Positions 41,409-51,699 of a stretch of 55,558 bases of DNA are shown here, piece after piece. Positions within the stretch are counted from its first letter, which is position 1. Each line of letters opens with the position of its first letter. Source of the stretch: Symbiodinium natans (lineage: Eukaryota > Sar > Dinophyceae > Suessiales > Symbiodiniaceae); assembly GCA_905221605.1 (NCBI GenBank), contig CAJNDS010000302.1:120001-175558 (forward strand), written 5' to 3'. The position numbers and the translations under genes are program-made. The notes under the pieces were generated by a model. It searched no databases. It worked only from the letters and a program-made list of their open reading frames with translations, and was not told where the DNA came from.

Positions 41409-42958
41409 GACGCAGTCCTGCTCATCATCTGTGACGAAGGCAATCGCCTTGAGGCTGGCGTTCCGCTTCCCACGCTCGCGACAGAAGTCCTCCAGGTCCA
41501 CGAACTTCCACTGTGAGCCTGCTTGGCCAACGCACGCGGCCATTGTTTGGTAAACGTCCAGCTGTTGGAAGCGAGCGCTGCACCAAACACGTCGCTTGGT
41601 TCCGAGTGCTGCTTTGAAAGCGACACAAACACCCCGCGGTTCGCCGCTGGGATTCCCGGCCACAGCATCTTGCATGTAAGTGGCATCAACAAGAAAACCG
41701 CCCAGCAAACAAGCAGCCCACGCGAGATTCTGAGTGGCCATATCTCCAATTCTTTCCAGAACAAACCAGTCTGCCTCGATCCAGCGACGAGTCAGCCGTA
41801 CCCGCTTCATGTTCACGGCCTCTCTTCCCAAATTGTCTGAGATGCCCGGCTGGAAGTAGCACTTTTGACCGGCGCAGAGCCTCACAGCAGTGAAACTGCA
41901 GGTGTTGCGTCGCTTCTCTGCTTGCTCCGCACGCTCTTGCTGCAGCGTCAACGCGCGGGCCTTCCTTTTCTTTGCTTCTTCTGCCTGTCCTGGAGTGAAG
42001 TCCGGCTGCTTCAATTGGCCGCCGAGGATGCACGCATGAAACGCGTCCTCTTGTTTCCTCAGATGGCAAGGGTGGGGTGCTGCAATAATAATGAAACCAT
42101 GGGTGCGTCCACGTCGTGGACGTGATTTTTCATTTTTATGCTAAGCTTTCACTCTGCCTGCGAAACAGTCAAACTCACTGCTGTGTCCCCAAGCGTCTCT
42201 GCCAGAAAGTCTAGCTCATTGTTCATCTTCTCGCTCCAAACAGCAGCAGCCCCCGGCGCAGCATCGTACCCGACTTGCTGGATAGACCGGATCTTGTGAT
42301 GCCTGGCATGGTGAGTCACCGCAGCACGGGCTCGCTTGAAAAAACCACCCAAGGTCTTGCTTCTTTTCCCTTTGCTTCTCTCTTTGCCCTTGTCCTGGCG
42401 CGCTGCTCGCTGGATGGCCCGGGGCCGCCCGTAGACGGTCCTCCACACATCACGAGCCACTGCGATCGTTTTGGCGTCAGCTGCCTGTCCCGGCGGTGAA
42501 GTCGCGATCGTAATCTCATTTACCTCGCACTGTAGACTGAGATGCTTGTTCCGTCGCTTCGGCCAAAGCCAATCTTGGACGCTGTGCGTGACTTCGACGC
42601 ACGACGTCGTGCACCCTGTGAAAGCTCCCAGCTGCGCCACTGCCCGGAACAACTCCGGTGCCAAGGACTCCATGCTACGGCCCTTTGCACGGGCCTCCTG
42701 AAGCATGACGTGTCGCCACGCGTCGAAGCTGCTGCAGCTTGCCTGTGACCGGTAATACGACACGGCCTTTGTCAGGAAGTGCTGGTACTTTGATCGCAAT
42801 GCAGATGCGTCCACAGAGCAAAACATTGCCACGCGCTCCAACTTCGATGCCACATCGCCTACCAGGCTTCTCTCGCGCAAAGCAAAGATTCCGAAGCACT
42901 GCAATGGCTCGAAGGAAGGGAATTCAGCTCGCACAGTCTGCACAGCCAAAACGACGAA
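41409..42958 (-). CDS. Zinc-finger/hAT-like gene, copy A, 5' part lost in the gap
   Basis: Downstream exons only: the part of the large exon from 42958 to about 42149 and the next exon from about 42079 to about 41409. The sequence matches 51705-53253 of copy B apart from isolated changes. The 5' part would lie in the gap. Whether this copy is a complete gene in the real genome cannot be told. Confidence 0.5.
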
Positions 42959-43058
42959 NNNNNNNNNNNNNNNNNNNNNNNNNNNNNNNNNNNNNNNNNN
43001 NNNNNNNNNNNNNNNNNNNNNNNNNNNNNNNNNNNNNNNNNNNNNNNNNNNNNNNNNN
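42959..43058. other. Assembly gap (100 N)
   Basis: Exactly 100 N, the usual placeholder for a gap of unknown size. It interrupts the zinc-finger gene of copy A and sits beside a CA-rich tract. Confidence 0.99.
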
Positions 43059-43286
43059 CACACACACACAACACACACACACCACACACACACCACACAC
43101 ACAACACACACACAACACACACACAACACACAACACACACACCACACAACACACACACCACACACACACACACACAACACACACACCACACAACACACAC
43201 ACCACACACACACCACAACACACACACCACCACACCCACACTACACACACACACCCACACACTACACCCCCACACACCCACACACA

Positions 43287-43375
<89 letters not shown>
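43059..43375. repeat. CA-rich tract, left edge of copy B
   Basis: Impure (CA)n with frequent ACAC-CACA interruptions, becoming pure CA towards 43375. It joins the same base as the tract of copy A (CGCGAAACTGC). The impurity next to a gap may reflect poor consensus. Confidence 0.95.
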
Positions 43376-43378
<3 letters not shown>

Positions 43379-43610
43379 GAAACTGCTCTGCGAGACGCGC
43401 GGGTTTGAGACGATGTGGCGGCGCATGCCCAGCCGCGTCAACGGTTGGAATCGCTACCCAAAAGACTTTTCTAAATGGGCTTCCCCTTCTAACTTCTCTA
43501 TATTTATTCTCTTCTGTCATACTTGAACGGGGAGCGGGGGGTTGCGGCGTTGGCTGGCCTCAGCAACAAAACTGACCATCCAAGCGAGGCAGGTCCTCTG
43601 GACCCGCTGA

Positions 43611-46600
43611 CTAGGCTGGCGTGGAAGAATCCAAGCTGCGGAGCTTGTCCAACAAATTCTGCTTCTGCTCACTGGATGCCTCCTTCTTGTTATCCTTCGG
43701 CTTGTTGTTGGCATCCTTTCCCTTCTCGTTGTCCTTCTCCTTGTCCTTCTGGTTCTCTTTCGCCTCGGCGTCCTGCTCCTTCTTGTCCTTCGCATTTGTG
43801 TTTGCTTTGGCCTTGGCTTTCGGCGCTGCACTGATCCGCATGGACTCCGGAAGTGCATCTCTGAGGCCCTGCTCGAAGAGGGGGTCGCTGGGGTGCTGCA
43901 TTGCCCGGAACACCTGGTTGGCCAACTGCTTTTCCAGCAACTCCTTGTGTTCTGGTGTGTGGCATAGCCCGAAGTAACTCTTCCGCAAACGGATAGCTGT
44001 CATGGGCAGCGGTGAGGTCCACCCAACCAGCCCCCGAGAAAGAGTGATGCAACTCTTCGTAGAATTCTGTCGGGAGCCCATGCCAGCAAAAGGGAACCAT
44101 GCTGGAGGGCTTCGGCCCGGGATCCACTTCCGGCCCCGGGTCGCCATCCACAGTTCCCCCCACGGCGATCAGCGCCTTGCCCAGGAGGTCCGACTTGCTG
44201 GCGTGCTTCACCTTCCAGAGGCTTTCTGGCGGCGTCCTCTCGAAGGGGCCGAGGCAATCAGACGCCGTGCTTCCCGGCACGTGCAGGTGATCTTTCGCCA
44301 CGACCTCGAGCGTCTTCTGGCTGAAGACGTTCATACTCAGCATGGTGGACAACGTAGCAATGCCCTTGACCCGGGCTTTCACCTGTCGCTCGGACTGCTC
44401 CGTTGTCAACACGTACAACTGCGTCTTGACCTTCGGAATTACCTTGCCGCCGTCGTCCACAAAGGCCTTCGAGGCATTGCCTGCACTGCCCAGGTTCCTG
44501 TCGATGAAAAAGAAGGCGGCCTTCTCCGGGATCTGTGGCAAAACGTTCTGCGCCGGCTGGAGCCCCTCCAAGGCTCCCTTGATGCATCTTTTCAAGTGCT
44601 CATCCCTTAAGGGCGGCGGTCTCAAGTGCGGCCTGGACGATGCTTCTCCAGCTCTCGTGACATCGTACAGGACAAGCACGTACTCCTGCTTCCCAGTGAC
44701 CTTCTGGGAAAGCGGGTCCGCCCGCAGCAGCTGAGCGACCCCGGAGACGCTGCCAGGGTCACCGTGCAAATTCACATACCTGTCCACCAAGTTCTTTGCA
44801 TAGGTGACCCACTGAGCCAGCACGCCTTCCTTGTCGTCCATCTTCTTTGCCGAGATACCAGGAAGCATCATCCCGCCATCCTCCTCGTCACTCAAGTCAA
44901 TGTCCTCCACGTCGATGCCCTTCTTCTCCATGTCTGGCGCTGGCCGGCCATCGCCCTCCGCCTCCAGCGCGGCAACGAACTCATCCATCTTCTCCTTCAC
45001 GGGGGAGCGAGTGAGGGCCTCCTCCATGCTGTGCCCGCCATTCTTGGCCTGCTTGATCACTTCGTCGTACTTGTTGTCGAAGACGAGCTCCTGGACAGGT
45101 CTCACTCACAGTCAGGCTTACAGGGGTTTGTGTAATGGCGGTGCCGTTACATTTATTTCCGCTCCTCAAAGAGTTTGACGCCTTTCTGCGCCGAGTCAGG
45201 CAAAGTCCCCACCCAGGACGCGCTGCCCTTGAACATTGCTTTCCTGTACTCCTCGGGGCTTTTCTCCCACGCGTCCATGCGCTTCACGGCCACCTCGCTG
45301 ACCTTCAAGTCACGTGCCTGCAATGCAGCATAGGACGAGCAACAACGTAGACTCACCGTGAATCAATAATTTTTAAAAGCCGGAAATTTGCCTTCTTGAT
45401 CATGCACCACGCGATCTCCTTCTTGCACATGCACAAGTCAACGATGCCCCTGCCGCCGGGCTGACCCTTTCCTGAAAGTTTCCGGACGCTCAGCTCGCGC
45501 GGAATGGTCCCGCCGTACTGGACCATGTCCGCAATCAGCATGACGGTCCAGTGGATCATGTCTTTCGAGGATGCCCTCTTCACGATGGCCTGCCACGCGC
45601 GCAGAGTAACTTTCCCGAACAATGCAACTCGGAACTGTCCACGTTTTGAAAGAAGACAACAGGCACAACAGGATACCGCAAATATAAGCAGGCTTTACAA
45701 CCATTATATGATACACATATTTTTTCCTGTATCCAGAAAATGTACATGTATTCTGGTAATTACTGACTGCGAAAAGATAGCTCAGTGCTTAGCTAGGTGC
45801 TTGGCCCGTGGAGCTAATTTGATTCGCTAATTCACGTTTTAGCTAGACCTAATCAGCTAGCTACGTCTGTAGCTATGCGGTTAACACCGATTTCCTCGCT
45901 GCTTCGCTACGTACTTTGCCAGTTCGCTGAGAGCTTAGCTAACTGATTAGCGGAAACTCGTTGCTAGCCACTCCGCAAAACACTTACTTCATTACTCAGA
46001 ACTCACCAAGTCGTGTTAGTTAATACTTCCCCTTCACCGACTCCTTCATGTATCTTGTCCACCGCCTATCTATAAAGAAGGGGAGCCTCCAGCTGGTAGA
46101 TGCTGTCAAACACCGGGCCATTCTTCCAGGCCTCCGTCTGCCTCAAAAACCGCTCCATGTCGTTCTCTGTCAGAAGCCGGTTGTACACGGTCACCGCCGC
46201 GTCGATGAGGCCAACCTTGATGGCTTCCTCCTTGTTGCGGCCGCTCTCAGAGACCTTGACGTTGTCCCTCCACGCGGTCTCCAGCGCTTCAGCACCCATC
46301 GTCTTGCCGCCATGCAGCTTCTCCAACATGGCCTTCGTCTCCATGATGGCCAATATCTTTTCGATTGTGCTCAATTTGGCCGTCTCACCGATCTCCATCA
46401 TGTCCTCGCGGCATTGGTGCGAGGCCCACAACCGCTTCTCCATGCTGTCGACGTACTTCACTTCCATGGATGCGCACAAGAAGAGATCCCGCCATTTCTG
46501 CAAGTCCTCTTCCCCTAGGCTCGCCTTGATGTCTCTGGCGGCTGCCACCACCGGAGCCCATGCGAACTCAAGCGGGCTGAGCGCCTGTCTCATTGTTGTT

Positions 46601-47575
46601 ACACTCTGTCCGTATCTGTAGTCACAGCTTCCAAATCATATCAAACATTTTACAAACGCCGTGCCTCCACGTGGCCTTTCATGTCATCCGGAAAGTTCCC
46701 CGACGAGATGCAACTCTTGATCTGATACGGGAGCTTCCTCTCAGGGGCCTGGAAGAAGTGCTTCACGACATCCTCCAACTTGTGTAGGGCTACGGAAACC
46801 TTGATCGGCGACTGCACGAAGTCCAGCCAGAACAAGTTGTAGCCAGCCTGGAAAATCATTGCGATGCTCAAATTGTGATGTTACCAGAGGGTCTCGTTGC
46901 GTCCACAACGTTTTCTTCTAAGGCTGCTACAGCTTGAAGTACTCTGCTTCCTACCGGTTCTTTTCTACTCTTAGCTACATTGGCAGACGCTGCACTCAGA
47001 CATTCTCTATTATTCTTCAAAACACTACTCTTGAGGTCAGGTACTGTCTATTGAAATCTTCCGCACCTACCCAACTTGATGTAGTTTCCAATGCCCAGTC
47101 TAAGCTGTCACCGGCCTCCATGAAGGTCTCTTATTCTTTAAACGCTCCTCTTGCATTCAGCTACTGTCTTACTTCAAGTCTTCCGCAGCTACCCAGCTTG
47201 ATGTAGTTACCAATGCCCGTCCTCTAAGCTGTCGCCTCCATTCTCGGTCATGGCTTGCCATGACTCGCGCTTGTACGGCTCCATGCTCACGAAGCTTGGG
47301 TTGCGTCCTGGCAGGTCCTGGAAAAGCGGGTGGCCAAGGACGACGGCTTTACTCTCCAGGAAGAGCTCCAAGGCAGGGGACGGAGGGACTCGGTGATCGA
47401 TCTCCATGGGCAGAGGTGGCATTTCACCGTCACCCGCAGCAGGCTCTGCCGCGTCCACGGGCAGGGCTGCAGCCTTAGCCTTAGCCTTGGCCTCAGACTT
47501 AGGTCTGCCCTTCGCTTTGGCTTTGGGCGCGCTGTTCGGCGAGGCTGGCTCCGCCCGCGACTTACGCTTGGTCAT
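43611..47575 (-). pseudogene. Six-exon gene of unknown function, copy B (same frameshift)
   Basis: Exons at 47575-47222, 46847-46665, 46584-46087, 45634-45392, 45317-45165 and 45090-43611 are all phase 0 and add up to about 960 codons. The introns are 374, 80, 452, 74 and 74 bp. Donors are GA (exons 1 and 5) or GC (exons 2, 3 and 4), and acceptors are AG. The exon 4 and exon 5 donors share AGGCA and AGGAGC with the matching acceptors. The +1 frameshift in exon 6 (about 44000-44012) is the same as in copy A, so it predates the duplication, or both copies are one locus assembled twice. Homology-like continuity across the shift argues that the ancestral gene was intact. The gene is divergent from the recombinase gene starting at 47726. 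Confidence 0.62.
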
Positions 47576-47725
47576 GGCGTGAGTGCACTTGCTTTCAATT
47601 GGGCAGCTTGCTCCGTGCTTTCGGATATAATCATAACCACTGCTTGCTCAAACCGCAGCACGCTGGTCCTGGCTGATGATCGCACTGCTTAGGCTTAGTC
47701 CCCCACAGCAACAGCAACGGTAGCC

Positions 47726-48639
47726 ATGCCTCGTCGGCCGGCCCGCGAGATTCCGCGCCGCCTGGTCGGAAAGCAAACAGTGAAGCGCAAAGGCAAAGCA
47801 GACCCGCTTCTAGGTGACAGCTGGCAGGAATGGTTGGGAATCATCAAAGACCATGGACCTATGTGGCTCTACGCCGCAACTATCATCTCTCACGCCTGCT
47901 GCCTCCGCATTACCGAGACCCTCATGTTGACAGCGGAGAGCTTTGATTGGTACCGCAACGTGGTTGTCGTCCCACCCCTCAAGGGTCAAGAGGAAACGGA
48001 GAAGGTAATGCCCTCCCGCGCAGTGACGTTGTTCAACGACTGGTGGCGCAACGGCGGCCTCCGAGTGTCTCGCATGAAGAAGCAAGGAAATCGCGGCATT
48101 GTTCCAGTGGAGGAGACCTGGACATGGCCAGCGCAGGGGTATCTTTTTCCTGCGACCCGTAAAGACTCCAAATTGAAGAGGAGAACCAAGGACTCAGGGA
48201 CTTTCAAAGAGAGCTCCTCTTCGGATGTTCTTTAGCACTGTACCTAGCTAAACACATAATAAGCGTGCCCCGGCTCCAACAAGACCCTGTGTAAGCGTTT
48301 ACCATGTCCTGGTCTTATTTGTTTGACATTCGTGCCCACACGATACGCACGGAGGACTCCGTGGCCAAGCAGATTGCCAAATTGCGCAAGAACATCACCA
48401 ATGCTACGATCAAGAAGGAGAAAGTTCGGAGCCACAGCGCTCGGCACAGAAGTATAAACGACATGAAGGCTGCCGGAATTGATCACGAAGTTGGAAAACA
48501 GTATGCCAGAATCCGAGATGATGGCGTTTGGGCCGGCTATGGACGGCTCTCCGCCTTCCAGGCAGGAACGGCAATGCACAACAACCACGCGCTGCAAATG
48601 GCATGGGTCAATGCGATTCCTGGCCCTGGCAATTTGTGA
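47726..48639 (+). CDS. Tyrosine recombinase, two exons, copy B
   Basis: Exon 1 is 47726-48190 and exon 2 is 48355-48639; the predicted 249 aa product is the same as in copy A. The join reads RRTKDSVAKQIAKLRK across the exon boundary, which restores a continuous box between the strand after box I and box II. If the intron were retained, a stop would follow at 48233. The gene lies 150 bp head-to-head from the six-exon gene and 424 bp tail-to-tail from the methyltransferase gene. The shared promoter region 47576-47725 has two single-base differences from copy A. Confidence 0.72.
48191..48354 (+). other. GA-AG intron with 7 bp direct repeat, copy B
   Basis: Identical in boundaries to 37902-38065. 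Splicing is inferred from the restored recombinase frame and motif continuity. Confidence 0.65.
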
Positions 48640-49063
48640 CACAAACGGCGCAGCACTCAACTGTGTCACGACAAGTGGCCTGGTCGTGGAGAGCGTTCCA
48701 CGTGAATTCACCTGCAGCAGCAGCAGCAACATGCGGCAGCTGCTTGGACGGACTGTGAGTGATGCACTGCTCTGTAGAGAGAACATGCAGCGCATACTGA
48801 CACGGCATCGGTTTCACCAACTTTTGTTCGTCAAACGCTTGCATACAAAGCGTGCTTCTTGTACCGGTTGCACTCCCAAGGCGTAAAATCTAATTAGTTG
48901 CAGAAGCTGTTCCGTGGCTCGACCGTTTCTGATATCGAAAGAAATATGATGGGGTTCCAACTTAAAACATTGGGGTTTCGGATTGAATTCTGCTGCTGCT
49001 CCGAGGTCGAGCCTTGCAACGCCCAGCTCCTGCTCTCCTACACCGCGCCACGCTGTGCGGGGC

Positions 49064-50326
49064 TCAAGAATAACCGTAGAAACTTTGCAAAGCTGCTGCA
49101 AGCACTCGCGCGTAAACTGTACCAGTGAACGCATTGCCACACAGCGCTCCCATTTGGTTGTCGGAAATGCACCAGTTCAGCCCTGAAGACGGTAGCCCCT
49201 GGAAGCGCAGGAGCTCCGCAGCCGACAGTTGCCGACCGTGGCTCAAGGACCAGAAGGCCAGTTTGTTCCCTCTGCTTCTTGTGATGGTCGGGCAGTGGTC
49301 GAAGTGCATGTTGAGGGATGTGCCAGCAACATCAACAATGGGCGTGTAGCTGATCGGTGGCCGGCGCTGCGCTTCTGCCTTCACCATCACGTTCTTCATG
49401 GCTTCGAGTATGTTCTTCCGCGCTGTCTTCTGGGTCACATCGTCCAACGGAAAATCAGCCAAGCTGGCTAGCTTCTTCCGGCTTCCAAGCAAGCTTTCCA
49501 CGGAACAACGCGGGATGCTGCCAGGCCAACGCAACGTGCGATCACGACCGCACCGGCGCACGGCCACTATGTAAACCCTTTCACGGTGCTGTGGCAGGCC
49601 ACCAACCTCTAGGGTGTCCAACAACTTCCAGAACGTATCATACGCTCTGGAGCCGTCGCTGGGCTCAACAATCCTCCGGAGCAACTCCAGGACTTCCAGC
49701 ATCACAGCCGCGTGCGTCGTGAGAAGCCCCTTCACATTCTCCAGCACTATGATGTTGGGGAGGTTCTTCGCGCAATAGCTGATGACGTAGGCCACCAGGA
49801 GCCCTCGAGGATCGCCGAGGGCTTGGTTCAAGCCCGCCACTGAAAACGTCTGGCAGGGGAAACCCCCTGACAGGACGTCTACCCTTGGGGCATCCCTCAG
49901 GAATTCTGTAGCCGTGACGTCATTGAAGCTCAAACAGTCCAGGTTCCCTTGCAGGAATCGTCTTGCCGCCGGCTCCTTCTCCACCCAGAACTTGCTGGAG
50001 AGCCACCAATCGGACAGGTACTCCGAGGTCTTGGCCATCCAATGGTCGGTCCCGAAGCCAGCAAAGCAAGACCCCATGCTTATGTTCGTCCGCGGCGAGT
50101 GTGCGACTCGCGGCAGCGAACTCGCAAGCTCCGGTCGGGCTTCCGTGCCTAACTCTGACACCAACCGTGTCAAGCTCGCAATTGCGCAGGTCTGCCGACT
50201 TCTGGAGGAAGACTTGCTCGTCCGGGCCGCTGGCTTCTTCGCCACGACGGCCTTCTTTGTCGAGGCCTTCTTGACAGCCGCAGCCGGCCGTCCTCTCGCC
50301 TGCCGCCCGGCGTGCCTGGATACCAT
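49064..50326 (-). CDS. C5-cytosine DNA methyltransferase, copy B
   Basis: The same 420 aa enzyme as copy A, differing by K25 for Q25 and a synonymous change near 49633. All motifs (PCQ with C158, ENV, QxRxR, GNA) are intact, so no catalytic residue is lost. A compound change just upstream (about 50338-50350, including a 1 bp deletion relative to copy A) lies outside the reading frame. The gene is single-exon among multi-exon neighbours, which would fit retroposition or transfer; this is inference. Confidence 0.93.
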   Translation of the reverse strand: MVSRHAGRQARGRPAAAVKKASTKKAVVAKKPAARTSKSSSRSRQTCAIASLTRLVSELGTEARPELASSLPRVAHSPRTNISMGSCFAGFGTDHWMAKTSEYLSDWWLSSKFWVEKEPAARRFLQGNLDCLSFNDVTATEFLRDAPRVDVLSGGFPCQTFSVAGLNQALGDPRGLLVAYVISYCAKNLPNIIVLENVKGLLTTHAAVMLEVLELLRRIVEPSDGSRAYDTFWKLLDTLEVGGLPQHRERVYIVAVRRCGRDRTLRWPGSIPRCSVESLLGSRKKLASLADFPLDDVTQKTARKNILEAMKNVMVKAEAQRRPPISYTPIVDVAGTSLNMHFDHCPTITRSRGNKLAFWSLSHGRQLSAAELLRFQGLPSSGLNWCISDNQMGALCGNAFTGTVYARVLAAALQSFYGYS

Positions 50327-51699
50327 GACGGCTCACGGCCCCGAAAACTACTTTCAATTTGGTCGCCTTGACCTGCAACATGTCAACATAAAATCATGAT
50401 TCTGGCTCGTACGGCCCGTGCTGGCCAGCAAACCCACAATGGAGCTCGGAGACGTCTCTGATCCCCGTAACAACCATTTGACCGGGCCCTCGGCCCCCAC
50501 ATTGATGCTTGTTTTTTCGGGTGTTGTTGGAAAACCCACCGCAAGGAAACTCGGAGACGTCTCTGAGTCTCGTAACCACAATGCTGGCCAGCAACACTGT
50601 TACACAGGGTCATGCCACGTCCCAAGACTCATCCTGAAGGCGCTGTTCCCCGGCCTCGTCCCAGAGCTCTGGCTCCAAGATTTCCGACCTGTTGGGTTTA
50701 GGGTTTAGGGTTTAGGGTTTAGGGTTTAGGGTTTGGGGTTTGGGGTTTGGGGTTTAGGGTTTAGGGTTTAGGGTTTAAGGTTTAGGGTTTAGGGTTTAGG
50801 GTTTAGTACATTAACTATGTCCAACAACAACTCACTCTGTTGCCTGCTGCCCCCTTACGCATCTCCCCAGCTGCCCCTTTTGGGCTGGCCTGCTTTGCAG
50901 GCTGAAAATCACCCTGCCCGTGGCTTGTGCCTTCCCTGTGTGATCATACATCAGTCACGTGTGTGTGGTACTCGTCATCAATCATCATACTACAAGCCAC
51001 AAACACCCAAGGTAGTGTGCTTCACATCCATGCGTGCCAGCTTCGTGATAAAAGTCTCCCGGGTGAAAACGCAGTTGGAGCCCAGCTCTTGCACGAAACT
51101 TTCCTCCGGGGCAGCACACACGCTCAGATAATTTTCCAGATCATGCAGACATACTTCTCCAACGTGTCAAACTTGAGTATTTAGGAAACTTCGTTAAACT
51201 CTAGTTACAAACTGCCACGAGAGAGCTAAGTGATTAGCAAATCGCATTGCCCCACGTACCTATGGATCGCTAACTCTAGCTACGTTATCTGCAAAACACC
51301 TCATCATGCAGTAGCTAAGTGGTTACCTACGACCTACGTGGCTTACTTCTTCATTGTCGTGTAAACGATTTGATAAGTACTCTAAGTACTTAGGGTTTAA
51401 GGTTGAGGGTTTAGGGTTCAGGGTTCAGGGTTTAGGGTTTGGGGTTTGGGGTTTCGGGTTTCGGGTTTATGTGCACGTGTGTGTGTGTGTGTGTGTGTTT
51501 CCCTGTAATGTGTGTGTGTGTGTGTATCTGTGTCTGTGTGTGTGTGTGTGTCTCTGTCTCTGTCTCTGTCTCTGTCTCCGTCTCCGTCTCCGTCTTCGTC
51601 TCTGTCTGTGTCTCTGTCGGTGTCTGTGTTTCTGTCTGTGTCCGTGTCTGTGTCTGTCTGTGTCTGTCTGTGTCTCTGTGTGTGTGTGTGCGTGTTGTC
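50327..51699. repeat. Spacer or intron with telomere-like arrays and GT microsatellite, copy B
   Basis: Same content as 40038-41408: telomere-like arrays at about 50693-50806 and 51390-51468, and a GT/CTGT microsatellite at about 51475-51693 whose length differs from copy A. Confidence 0.65.

Noticed and set aside
42739-43575. Frame running through the N gap and CA-rich tract
   Set aside because: It crosses unknown sequence and a dinucleotide repeat; it does not reflect a gene.
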